Assembly: GCA_963775695.1 (NCBI GenBank)
Contig: CAVZJU010000009.1
Span: forward strand, 62,001-126,000
Reading direction: 5' to 3'
DNA from: DATBLE01 sp963775695
GTDB taxonomy: Bacteria; Actinomycetota; Thermoleophilia; Gaiellales; Gaiellaceae
Length of the DNA: 64,000 nt
Every line of letters begins with the position of its first letter. The first letter of the stretch is position 1. Under the pieces are notes generated by a model that saw only the letters and a program-made list of their open reading frames with translations, made no database searches and was not told the DNA's origin. The position numbers and the translations under genes are program-made. This document shows, in pieces, positions 26,803 through 34,668 of this stretch.

Positions 26803-28311
26803 TCAGGCCCCAAGGGCGGTGAGGAACTCGGGCAGGTCATCGATCCCGGTGATCGCCTGGGCAGCGCCGATGCCGGAGTAGATGACCCGGAGGCTGCCCG
26901 ACCCGGGCTCCGACCAGTGCCCCGCCAGAAACAGGCCTTCGATCGGCGTGCGCTGCCTGAGCCTCTTTCCGAGGCTCTGCGCCGGAGTCAGCTCCCAGCC
27001 GTACATCGCGCCGCCGAGGTTCCGGGTGTGGCGCTCAAGCGTCAAGGGAGTGGCGCAGTCGAGGAACGTAAGCGCGTCGCGGATGCCGGGGATCATCGCC
27101 TCCAACTCGTCGAGCATCAGCTCCGTCCACCGGTCGCGGTCGTCCTGCCACGAGCTCCCACTGTCGTACAGCGCGAGCGACGAGAGGACGATCAGATGCT
27201 CCCCCGGGGGTGCGAGCGACGGGTCGTGAATGGTCGGAATCGCCGTCCACATCCCGCCCGGACGCCCGGCGAGCACGTCCTGGAAGGTCTGGTCATGGTC
27301 CCAGTGCCTGTAGAGGAACACCTCGTGTCCGAGGTCTCGCACGTCGAGCGTCGTCGCGACGTAAACGAGGAACGCAGAGATGCTCGGCGTCAGCCGGCGC
27401 AGCTGCCGGACAACGCCCTGCGGCAGTGCGTCGATGCCGGCGAGATGCTCGTACGTCCACGTTCCATCGGCGTTGGAGACGACGGTCTCGGCGGCGACCG
27501 TCTGGCCGGTCTCGAGCGTGACGCCGGTTATCCGATCGCGGGCGGCGTCGATCGAGATCACGCTCGTTCCGTAGACGAGCTCGCCGTCAGCCTGCTCGAT
27601 CGCCGTGACCAGAGCGTCGGCGAGCCGCTGCAAGCTTCCACGTGGGTAGAAGGGGCCGTCCTCGAGCGTTGCCACCAGCTGGCCCGCGTGGACCGAGAAC
27701 GACGCCCGGGAGGGCGGCACGCCGAGGTGCGGCCAGATGGCGCCGCAGAGCGCCCTGGCGCGCTCGTCGTGCACGAACTCGTCGATCACCTCTGCCGCTG
27801 TCGCCATCCGGTACTTGAATGCGAGCGGGAACTGCTTGACCGCGTCGTCGAGGTCGCGCAGTCCGACGCGGATGCCGGCCGCCCGCGACTCATGGGTCAG
27901 GTCGACACAGACCCGGATGAACTGCTCGAAGCCGTCCGGGTCCTCCGTGTCGCGCGCGTTGGCCTCGATGAACTCGTCGACACCTGTCGGGTACGTCGAC
28001 GCGAGACCGGGAAAGCGAACGCCGTACTGGACCTCGCTGCGGACGAACTCGACGCGGTCGCGCACTCCGAGCGCACGGAGATAGGCGTCGAGGATCCCGC
28101 CCTCGTGCGCCTGCGCCGTCCAGTGGATCGCCGGGTCGATGGTGTACTCGCCACGGCGGAATGCGTGCGCATAGCCGCCGGGACCGTCGTGCTGCTCGAC
28201 GACGAGGACGGACTTCCCGAGCCTCGCAAGGGACGCGGCCGCGGAGAGCCCGCCCAGCCCAGCGCCGACCACGACGACGTCGTAGCTATCGCGGCGCGCG
28301 TCGCCAGGCAT
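26803..28311 (-). CDS. Phytoene-desaturase/CrtI-like FAD oxidoreductase
   Basis: The 502-residue flavoprotein opens with the dinucleotide motif VVVGAGLGGLSAAASLARLG, then VVEQHDGPGGYAHAF, and ends with the FAD motif GLFLAGHWSEPGSGSLRVIY. This is the phytoene desaturase/retinol saturase superfamily. It could oxidise, saturate or isomerise a conjugated chain. The rest of a carotenoid pathway (phytoene synthase, GGPP synthase) is absent, so a role on the KS-derived chain is more likely. Similar genes sit in anammox ladderane-type clusters. A GGGGGAGAGG ribosome site precedes the ATG. Confidence 0.9.
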   Translation of the reverse strand: MPGDARRDSYDVVVVGAGLGGLSAAASLARLGKSVLVVEQHDGPGGYAHAFRRGEYTIDPAIHWTAQAHEGGILDAYLRALGVRDRVEFVRSEVQYGVRFPGLASTYPTGVDEFIEANARDTEDPDGFEQFIRVCVDLTHESRAAGIRVGLRDLDDAVKQFPLAFKYRMATAAEVIDEFVHDERARALCGAIWPHLGVPPSRASFSVHAGQLVATLEDGPFYPRGSLQRLADALVTAIEQADGELVYGTSVISIDAARDRITGVTLETGQTVAAETVVSNADGTWTYEHLAGIDALPQGVVRQLRRLTPSISAFLVYVATTLDVRDLGHEVFLYRHWDHDQTFQDVLAGRPGGMWTAIPTIHDPSLAPPGEHLIVLSSLALYDSGSSWQDDRDRWTELMLDELEAMIPGIRDALTFLDCATPLTLERHTRNLGGAMYGWELTPAQSLGKRLRQRTPIEGLFLAGHWSEPGSGSLRVIYSGIGAAQAITGIDDLPEFLTALGA

Positions 28312-28393
28312 CGCCTCTCCCCCGATTGGCGGAGACTGAGAGCTCGTGCATCAGGGCGACTCTTGGAGGTCGTCCGACGAGACGTCTGCTGAG

Positions 28394-28407
28394 ATCACCC
28401 ACGTGAT
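28394..28407. promoter_or_regulatory. Small dyad in the divergent promoter region
   Basis: ATCAC (28394-28398) and GTGAT (28403-28407) form an inverted repeat with a 4-base centre containing a CACGTG-like core. It lies between the divergent CrtI-like and monooxygenase genes, where a shared operator would be expected. Short and unsupported by a second copy. Confidence 0.25.
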
Positions 28408-28457
28408 GGAACCACGTCTAACACGCCCCGGCGTCCGACTCAAGCCCGCCGTACGTC

Positions 28458-28486
28458 TTGACAAGCCCCCTCCCGCGCGAAATAAC
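28458..28486 (+). promoter_or_regulatory. Candidate promoter of the monooxygenase, leaderless start
   Basis: Perfect TTGACA (28458-28463), 17-base spacer, AATAAC (28481-28486). The GTG start of the monooxygenase is seven bases after the -10 box, so transcription would start on the start codon itself. This is the same arrangement as upstream of the ketoreductase at 16355. Confidence 0.6.
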
Positions 28487-28492
28487 TGATCC

Positions 28493-29704
28493 GTGTCGAT
28501 CCAAGCGGGTAGGGAGCAATCCATAGCACGGCAGGCAAAGAAACGTGCGCTCATCGTCGGGTCCGGCGTCGCCGGCGTCACAGCCGCGCATGCCCTGCTC
28601 CAGATCGATTGGGACGTGACCGTCTACGAGAAGGCGACCGACGTGCGGGCACTCTACGTCGGCTCTGGCATTCACCTGTGGAACAACACGATGCGGGCGA
28701 TGAAGATGCTCGGTCTGGAGGATCGCGTCGCCACCGTGAGCGGCCCGGGTGCCGTCGTCGAGCACATGAAGTTCTTCACGCCGAAGGGCAGGCTGCTCGC
28801 AGACGTCAAGGCGGGCCAGTTCGGGCGGAAGATCGGCGGCGACTGCATCGGCGTCAATCGGGCCGAGCTGCTGCCGTCGCTGGCCGAAGCCCTTCCCGAG
28901 GGAGTGATCCAGACGAGCAACGAGTTCGCCTCGTACGAGCAGGACGACGAGGGCGTGACGCTCCGGCTCGCGGACGGTCGCGAGCAGCGCGGCGACATCC
29001 TCGTCGGCGCCGACGGCCTCCACTCGTCCGTCCGCCGGGCGATCCTCGGCGGCCTCGAGTCGCCCCGCTATGCCGGGTACACGATCTGGCAGGGGATCAT
29101 CACGAAGGCGAGTACCGAGCTCGCCCCGCTCGGCGACTTTCCGCTCGTCTACGGCGCCGGGCTGCGCTTTTGCTACTACCGCGTCGACGACGATCGCCTC
29201 TATTGGTTCGCCGTCTCGAACGCCGACGAGGGCGGCACGGATGGGCCGGGCGTCAAGGAGAAGCTGAAGGAGACGTTCCGTGGCTGGATGCATCCCGTCG
29301 AGGCGATCATCGACGCGACGGCCGAGGACGTCATCCACCGCCGAGACCTCTACGACCGCGATCCCATCAAGACCTGGGGGGACGGCCGCGTGACGCTGAT
29401 CGGCGATGCCGCCCACCCGATGACGTTCGACATCGGCCAGGGCGCGGGACAGGGGATCGAGGACGCCGTCGTGCTCAAGCGCTGCCTCTCGCAAACGGAC
29501 GACGTGGTGGCGGCATTTCGGTCGTACGAGCAGCAGCGCCAGCCTCGCACTGCGCACATGCAGAAGCTCTCGCGCAACGTGGGCAAGTGGGGGCGCTGGA
29601 AGCACCCGATGGCGGTTGCCGTGCGCAACGTCGGCACGCGGCTGACGCTGGGCAACCCGATCGCCGTCAAGCAGTTCGAGAAGGACCTGGCCTACGACTT
29701 CTGA
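28493..29704 (+). CDS. PHBH-fold FAD-dependent monooxygenase
   Basis: The 403-residue protein belongs to group A flavin monooxygenases: ALIVGSGVAGVTAAHAL, the DG motif in LVGADGLHSSVRRAI, and the GD motif in VTLIGDAAHPMTFDIGQGAG. Relatives hydroxylate aromatic rings (salicylate hydroxylase) or epoxidise polyenes (zeaxanthin epoxidase). It is likely a tailoring enzyme here. GTG start directly after the -10 box. Divergent from the CrtI-like gene and convergent with the halogenase-like gene. Confidence 0.9.
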   Translation: MSIQAGREQSIARQAKKRALIVGSGVAGVTAAHALLQIDWDVTVYEKATDVRALYVGSGIHLWNNTMRAMKMLGLEDRVATVSGPGAVVEHMKFFTPKGRLLADVKAGQFGRKIGGDCIGVNRAELLPSLAEALPEGVIQTSNEFASYEQDDEGVTLRLADGREQRGDILVGADGLHSSVRRAILGGLESPRYAGYTIWQGIITKASTELAPLGDFPLVYGAGLRFCYYRVDDDRLYWFAVSNADEGGTDGPGVKEKLKETFRGWMHPVEAIIDATAEDVIHRRDLYDRDPIKTWGDGRVTLIGDAAHPMTFDIGQGAGQGIEDAVVLKRCLSQTDDVVAAFRSYEQQRQPRTAHMQKLSRNVGKWGRWKHPMAVAVRNVGTRLTLGNPIAVKQFEKDLAYDF

Positions 29705-29763
29705 CACCCGGCCGGCGAGCCCTGGGGCTGGTTGGAGCAGGCAACTCGGCCCGAGACGGTCGA

Positions 29764-31485
29764 CTAGGCCGGCTGCGCGATGGCGTCGATCCAGAGGTTG
29801 TCCAGACCCTGGGTCCGTTCCTTCGCCTCCGCAAGCGCCATGCCGGTCTCGCTGAAGAGCCCGTCGCTCTCCCAGCGGTCGGGATCGAGCCCGACTGCGT
29901 ACGGGACGACTCGCGCGTCGTCGGGAAGCGCCGCCTCGCCGAGTGAGCGTGCCGCCTTGAAGAAGATGCTGACCGCCAGCGCCTCCATGAGCCGGACGTC
30001 GTCCGCGATCTTCGCCTTCAGGGCGTCGTCGTCGTACTCGTTCTGGAGGTCGAGATGGCGTCCGACCATGCCGGGGAAGGTGACGACGGCGGCATAGGCG
30101 TTCCGCCATTCCTGATCCTGCAGGGTATGCCACTCGCGGAAGAGATGTTCGAGCCGGCGATTGAGGGTCCAGATGCGCTCGACGTCGGACTGGACGGCAG
30201 CCATGAAGTCGAGATCGACGAGCTTGCGGTTGAAGAAGAGGAGCCCCGTCGTCGACCAGTACATGATGTTGTTGGTGGTGATCTTGGCGGTCATCACGAG
30301 CGGGTTGCCCCAGAAGACGTACTGGCCTTCGTACACGGCAAGGTTGGCCTCGTACAGGCGGAGGTAGAGGTCGTTGTGAGCCCGGGCCCGCTCGCGCACG
30401 TCCTCGCCGTCCAGGTCACGGGTGACCAGGTCGGTGATGAAGCTGTTGGAGACGGCGATGAAGTCCGAGCCGGGTGAGTAGAAGGGATCGAGAAACGCGC
30501 CGGCCTCGCCCGTGACACACCAGCGATCGGCGGAGAACACCTGCTTGCAGCCGTACGAGAAGTTCTCGATCCTCAGGAAATCCTCGATCTGGTCGCGACG
30601 GCCGTCGAGCTCCCGGCCGAGCTGGGGCTCGTGCGAGCGGATCCAGTCGAGTGAGCCGTCGAGCGTGCTGATCTCGTCCCACGGATGGAGACGCGGGTCG
30701 GCGACGATCCCGATGGAGATCGGGCCCGAGGCGAGCGGGATGAGCCAGACCCAGTAGCCCTCGCCGCAGAGATGGTTCGTGCTCATCTTGCGCAGGCCCG
30801 GCGCGCTCATGCGCTCGAACCAGGCCGGGTTGTCCTCGACCCAGGACTCGATGTCGAGCCCTCCGGCGAGGCGGAACCAGGCCGCGTTGACGTGGTGGGC
30901 ATTGTCCTTCTCCAGACCGAGCTTCCGCTTCAGCAGGACGGCGCGGCCGCTCGCGTCGACGAGCCACCGGCCCTTCACGTCGGTGCGCTCGCCGCCCGGG
31001 CCTCCCAGGACGATGGTGGCCGTGTGCCGGTCGTCGCCGAGCTCGATGCCGTCCACGAAGGCGCCCTGGACGAGATCGACCCCGGCCTCGAGTACCCGCC
31101 GCGCGAGCTCGTTCTCGAACCTACCCCGGTCGAGCTGATACGAGGGAACGGGAGGAAAGCCGGGCACGCCGTACTCGACCCGGTGGCTGATGTCGCCGTT
31201 GTCGCCCGCCGGGAAAAAGAAACGCAGTCCACACTTGTGAAGCTGGTCGCGATCCAGGTGGTCCTTCATCCCGACCACTTCCGCGAAGTAGTTGGAGCTG
31301 ACCTCGACCGTCGACTCACCGACCTTGAACGCGGCTTCAGGTGCCGGGCCCGGGCGCTTCTCCGCGATGAAGACACCGGTCTCGGGACGTGTCCGCTTGA
31401 GCTGCAGGCCCAGCGTCAGCCCGTCGAGCCCTCCACCCAGGATGACGACGTCGTACTCGGCTCGGATATCGCCTTCACTCGCCAA
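29764..31485 (-). CDS. Halogenase-like FAD-dependent oxidoreductase, copy A
   Basis: The 573-residue protein resembles the flavin-dependent halogenase superfamily: ILGGGLDGLTLGLQLKR dinucleotide fold, FKVGESTVEVSSNYF, the halogenase-type WxWxIP motif at residues 245-250 (YWVWLIP), and EAGAFLDPFYSPGSDF. The last block differs from classic tryptophan halogenases, so halogenation is not proven; it might instead hydroxylate or reduce. TTG start at 31485, six bases after AGGAGC. Copy B at 32819-34540 has exactly the same length and motifs, so the two arose by duplication, with a membrane FHA gene now between them. Confidence 0.82.
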   Translation of the reverse strand: MASEGDIRAEYDVVILGGGLDGLTLGLQLKRTRPETGVFIAEKRPGPAPEAAFKVGESTVEVSSNYFAEVVGMKDHLDRDQLHKCGLRFFFPAGDNGDISHRVEYGVPGFPPVPSYQLDRGRFENELARRVLEAGVDLVQGAFVDGIELGDDRHTATIVLGGPGGERTDVKGRWLVDASGRAVLLKRKLGLEKDNAHHVNAAWFRLAGGLDIESWVEDNPAWFERMSAPGLRKMSTNHLCGEGYWVWLIPLASGPISIGIVADPRLHPWDEISTLDGSLDWIRSHEPQLGRELDGRRDQIEDFLRIENFSYGCKQVFSADRWCVTGEAGAFLDPFYSPGSDFIAVSNSFITDLVTRDLDGEDVRERARAHNDLYLRLYEANLAVYEGQYVFWGNPLVMTAKITTNNIMYWSTTGLLFFNRKLVDLDFMAAVQSDVERIWTLNRRLEHLFREWHTLQDQEWRNAYAAVVTFPGMVGRHLDLQNEYDDDALKAKIADDVRLMEALAVSIFFKAARSLGEAALPDDARVVPYAVGLDPDRWESDGLFSETGMALAEAKERTQGLDNLWIDAIAQPA

Positions 31486-31614
31486 CGCTCGCTCCTATGC
31501 GTCGCACCCCGGTCGAGACGGACCGGTGCGCTAGCATCGACCGTCACCGTTCCGGTGTCAAGCTGAAGGCCGGAAACGCCGGCCGTCACCACGAGAGAGC
31601 GCAGGAGGGTTGGA

Positions 31615-32817
31615 TTGGAGCACGGCTTCGGCCTCGGCCGGAAGCGGAATTCTCCTCAGGCGTCGAGCACGATTGCCAGCAGCACGCTGGAGGTGGTGTC
31701 TGGACCGGCAGCGGGCCAGCAGCTGGCGCCGGCCGCGGAGCTCCTGATCGGTCGGTACGAGCAGGGGCCGGGAGCGCTCGGAGGCGATCCGGAGCTGTCG
31801 CGCCGCCATGCCCTCCTGCGGCGGCTCCCGGACGGCGGCCTGCTGGTCGAGGACCTCGACTCGATGAACGGCACCTGGGTCAACGGCGCCCGCGTTCCCG
31901 CCCCGACCCTGCTCGCACCCGGCGACGAGGTCGCAGTCGGAGGATCGGTGCTGAGCGTCACGGCCGCGCCCTCGCGGGCGGCGGTGGCCGCGATGCCGCT
32001 GCGGCCCAGGCAGCCCGCCCTGCGCGTGCTCGCCGGCTGGGCGCCCGGGACGCGGATGCAGGTCGGGGAAGCGCTAGTGCTCGGAAACGCCGCGGTCGGA
32101 CGAGAGGAGTTCGGCGGCGATCCCGCGATCGCGCCCGAGCATGCCCGCGTAACGCCGCTCGGTGACGGACGAATCCTGGTCGAAGACCTCGGCTCGCCCA
32201 CGGGGACACTCGTCGACGGTATTCCCATCCCCGCCCCGACGGTCCTGTCCGCCGGCGATCGGTTCCAGCTCGGCGGCCAGACGCTCGAGCTCGTTGAGGT
32301 TGCCCGCACGGCCTCGCCGGGCGTCACCGACAGCAAGGTAGTCGGGGGTGTGAGGCGGTTGCCCGAAGGCCTCTTCGAGCGCATTGCCGGGCGGGCACCC
32401 GTGACGAGGGCCGAGGTGATCGAGACGTACGCACTCGCACTCGGCTGGGCGTGCGCAGCGAACCTGCTGATCCGCGCGCTCGCGCTGGAGTCGGCGGACG
32501 TGCCCTACAACCTTCGCGCGGTTCGCCCGCTCCCGCTCGCCCTCGCCATCCTTCTGCCCGTCACGTTCAACGCGATGGGCTTTGCGAAGATCTTCCGCCG
32601 GCCCGACTATCGGTCTGTGCGGCGCTACCTGATCCCAACCTTCGTCGTGCCGGGTCTCTTCGTGGCGATCAACCTGCTCCTCATGAACCACAGCGGGTTC
32701 GCCGAGGTGCTGACGACCGTGGGGCTGACCGTGGTGCCGATCCTGATCTGCGCGCTGCTGATGCTGCGTCTGCGCCGCCGGGTCGCGATGGAGCGTCTGC
32801 GCCAGGTGCGGAGCTAG
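31615..32817 (+). CDS. Membrane protein with two FHA domains
   Basis: The 400-residue protein has two FHA domains: residues about 24-112 (LLIGRYEQG, SRRHALL, NGTWVNG) and about 130-225. In the second the core is weaker (APEHARV, PTGTLVDG), so its phosphothreonine binding may be lost. Four hydrophobic segments fill residues 275-390, followed by a basic tail. TTG start with AGGAGGG upstream. It is divergent from halogenase-like copy A and convergent with copy B (1 base between stops). FHA domains bind phosphothreonine; the kinases 8-13 kb downstream are candidate partners. Confidence 0.85.
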   Translation: MEHGFGLGRKRNSPQASSTIASSTLEVVSGPAAGQQLAPAAELLIGRYEQGPGALGGDPELSRRHALLRRLPDGGLLVEDLDSMNGTWVNGARVPAPTLLAPGDEVAVGGSVLSVTAAPSRAAVAAMPLRPRQPALRVLAGWAPGTRMQVGEALVLGNAAVGREEFGGDPAIAPEHARVTPLGDGRILVEDLGSPTGTLVDGIPIPAPTVLSAGDRFQLGGQTLELVEVARTASPGVTDSKVVGGVRRLPEGLFERIAGRAPVTRAEVIETYALALGWACAANLLIRALALESADVPYNLRAVRPLPLALAILLPVTFNAMGFAKIFRRPDYRSVRRYLIPTFVVPGLFVAINLLLMNHSGFAEVLTTVGLTVVPILICALLMLRLRRRVAMERLRQVRS

Positions 32818-32818
32818 G

Positions 32819-34540
32819 CTAGGCCGCGGCGAGCCGCTGGCCGAGCCACTGCTCGTCGACGCCGGGCGCGATCTGGCGCGCGCGCGCCAGGCTCAAGCCT
32901 GCCTCGTCGAAGAGGCCGTCGGCTTGCCAGCGCCCGGGATCGAGGCTGACGGCAAGCGGGTTGATCGGTTGGTTCTCGTCGATCGCCGGAAGTGAGACCG
33001 ATCGAACGGCCTCGTGGAAGATGAGCACCGCGAGCGCCCGCAGGAACTCGGCATTCGCCGTGAACCTCGCCTTCAGCTCCTCGCCGTCCGCGATGGTCAT
33101 GTCGAGGGCCGCCTGCTTCTCGTGCACGAGCGGAATGCTGTTCGAGCCCACGAACCCGGGCCACTGCTCGGGCGAGCTCAGGCGGTGCCAGTCCCTGAAC
33201 ACCTGCTGCAGCCGCGCAGTCATCTGAAACACCGCGCCGAGGTGAGGCATGATCGCCTGCGTGAAGGGGAGATCGGAGAGCCTGCCGTTCACGAACCGCA
33301 GGCTGCTGATCGACCAGTAGATGCTGAAGTCCCAGAGAAGCTTCATCGCCATCACGTGCTGGTTGCCGAACTCGGCGTAGTGGTCGGTGTAGATCCCGAG
33401 GTACGCGTTGAAGAGCACCAGGAAGTGGTTGTTGTAGAACTCGAGACGCTCGCCGATATCCTCGCCGTCCAGGTCGCGCGTGACGAGGTCGCTGATGAAC
33501 GTGTTCCCCATGGCAATGAAGTCCGAGCCCGGCGAGTAGAGTGGGTCGACGAACCCACCCGCCTCGCCGCTCAGCGCCCAGCGGTCGGGTGAGTACACAC
33601 GCTCGCAGCCGTAGGAGAAGTGCTCGAATGTCAGAAAGTCCTCGACGTGGTTCCTCCGCTCGGTGGCGATGGCGCCGAGTTGCGGCTCGTGTGCCCGGAG
33701 CCACTCGAGCGCGCCGTCGAGTGTGTTGATCAGCTCGTACGGGTGGAAGCGCGGGTCGGCGACGATCCCGATGCTGATCGGCCCCGACACGAGCGGAATC
33801 AGCCAGACCCAATAGCCCTCGCCCATCAGGTGGTTCGTGCTCTGGTGCCGTACCGCGCGCGAGGCCACTCGTGCCTGCCATTCCGGGTCGTTCGACCAGT
33901 CGGAGATGTCGATGCCACCGGCGAGCCGGAACCAGGAAGCGTTGATCTTGTGGTCGACCTCTCGCTCCAGACCCAGCTTGCGCCTGATCACCCCTGCGCG
34001 CCCGGTCGCGCCCACGACCCAGCGCGCCTTGACACGGATCGTCGAGCCGGCGTGCGACAGGACCACCGTGTGCTCGTCCTCGCCGAAGTGGACGTCGTCG
34101 GCCGTGGAGCCGCCGAGCACGTGGACGCCGGCCGCCGCGCTCGCCTCCCAGAGCGCGTTCTCGAACCGGCCGCGGTCGAGCTGATAGGCGACCTTCGGCG
34201 CGAAGTCGGCGGGTCCCCACTCGAACCTGGCCGCGATGTCCTCGTTCCCGTTCGCGGGGAAGAAGTACCTAAGCCCCGCCTTGTGCAATTGCTCCGTCTC
34301 GAGGTGCTCTTTCATGCCCACGACCTCGGAGAAGTAGTGAGCGCTGATCTCGACGGTCGACTCGCCGACCTTGAAGGCCGCCTCTGGCGCGGGCTCGGCA
34401 CGCCGCTCGGCGATCAGGATCGACGTCTCCGGCCGCGCGCGCTCGAGCTGGAGCGCCAGGGTGTGGCCCGAGAGCCCTCCGCCGATGATGACGACGTCGT
34501 AGCGGTCGTCGATGCGGACGTCTGCATCGTTGGAGCTCAC
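32819..34540 (-). CDS. Halogenase-like FAD-dependent oxidoreductase, copy B
   Basis: 573 residues, paralogue of copy A across its full length: IIGGGLSGHTLALQLERARP, FKVGESTVEISAHYF, YWVWLIP (WxWxIP) and GEAGGFVDPLYSPGSDF. The open frame continues upstream to 35401, but the GTG at 34540 follows GGGAGGAAG at six bases and gives the same length as copy A, so the longer frame is rejected as antisense to the MMPL gene. Two copies may act as a pair or on two positions of the product. See copy A for the doubt about chemistry. Confidence 0.85.
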   Translation of the reverse strand: MSSNDADVRIDDRYDVVIIGGGLSGHTLALQLERARPETSILIAERRAEPAPEAAFKVGESTVEISAHYFSEVVGMKEHLETEQLHKAGLRYFFPANGNEDIAARFEWGPADFAPKVAYQLDRGRFENALWEASAAAGVHVLGGSTADDVHFGEDEHTVVLSHAGSTIRVKARWVVGATGRAGVIRRKLGLEREVDHKINASWFRLAGGIDISDWSNDPEWQARVASRAVRHQSTNHLMGEGYWVWLIPLVSGPISIGIVADPRFHPYELINTLDGALEWLRAHEPQLGAIATERRNHVEDFLTFEHFSYGCERVYSPDRWALSGEAGGFVDPLYSPGSDFIAMGNTFISDLVTRDLDGEDIGERLEFYNNHFLVLFNAYLGIYTDHYAEFGNQHVMAMKLLWDFSIYWSISSLRFVNGRLSDLPFTQAIMPHLGAVFQMTARLQQVFRDWHRLSSPEQWPGFVGSNSIPLVHEKQAALDMTIADGEELKARFTANAEFLRALAVLIFHEAVRSVSLPAIDENQPINPLAVSLDPGRWQADGLFDEAGLSLARARQIAPGVDEQWLGQRLAAA

Positions 34541-34668
34541 GGGTCTTCCTCCCTCGAGTGCTCGCCGGTGGTGAACTTCGCATCCTCGCACCCAGCACGC
34601 CGCCTGTCTACGGCCGCGCAACCCGCCCTTCGGCCTTATCGACTCCCGAGAAAGCCCCGCCGAGGGCG

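Noticed and set aside
26803..28311. Carotenoid biosynthesis cluster, from the phytoene-desaturase-like gene.
   Set aside because: No phytoene synthase, lycopene cyclase or prenyl-diphosphate synthase is present; the surrounding genes are ketosynthase-related.
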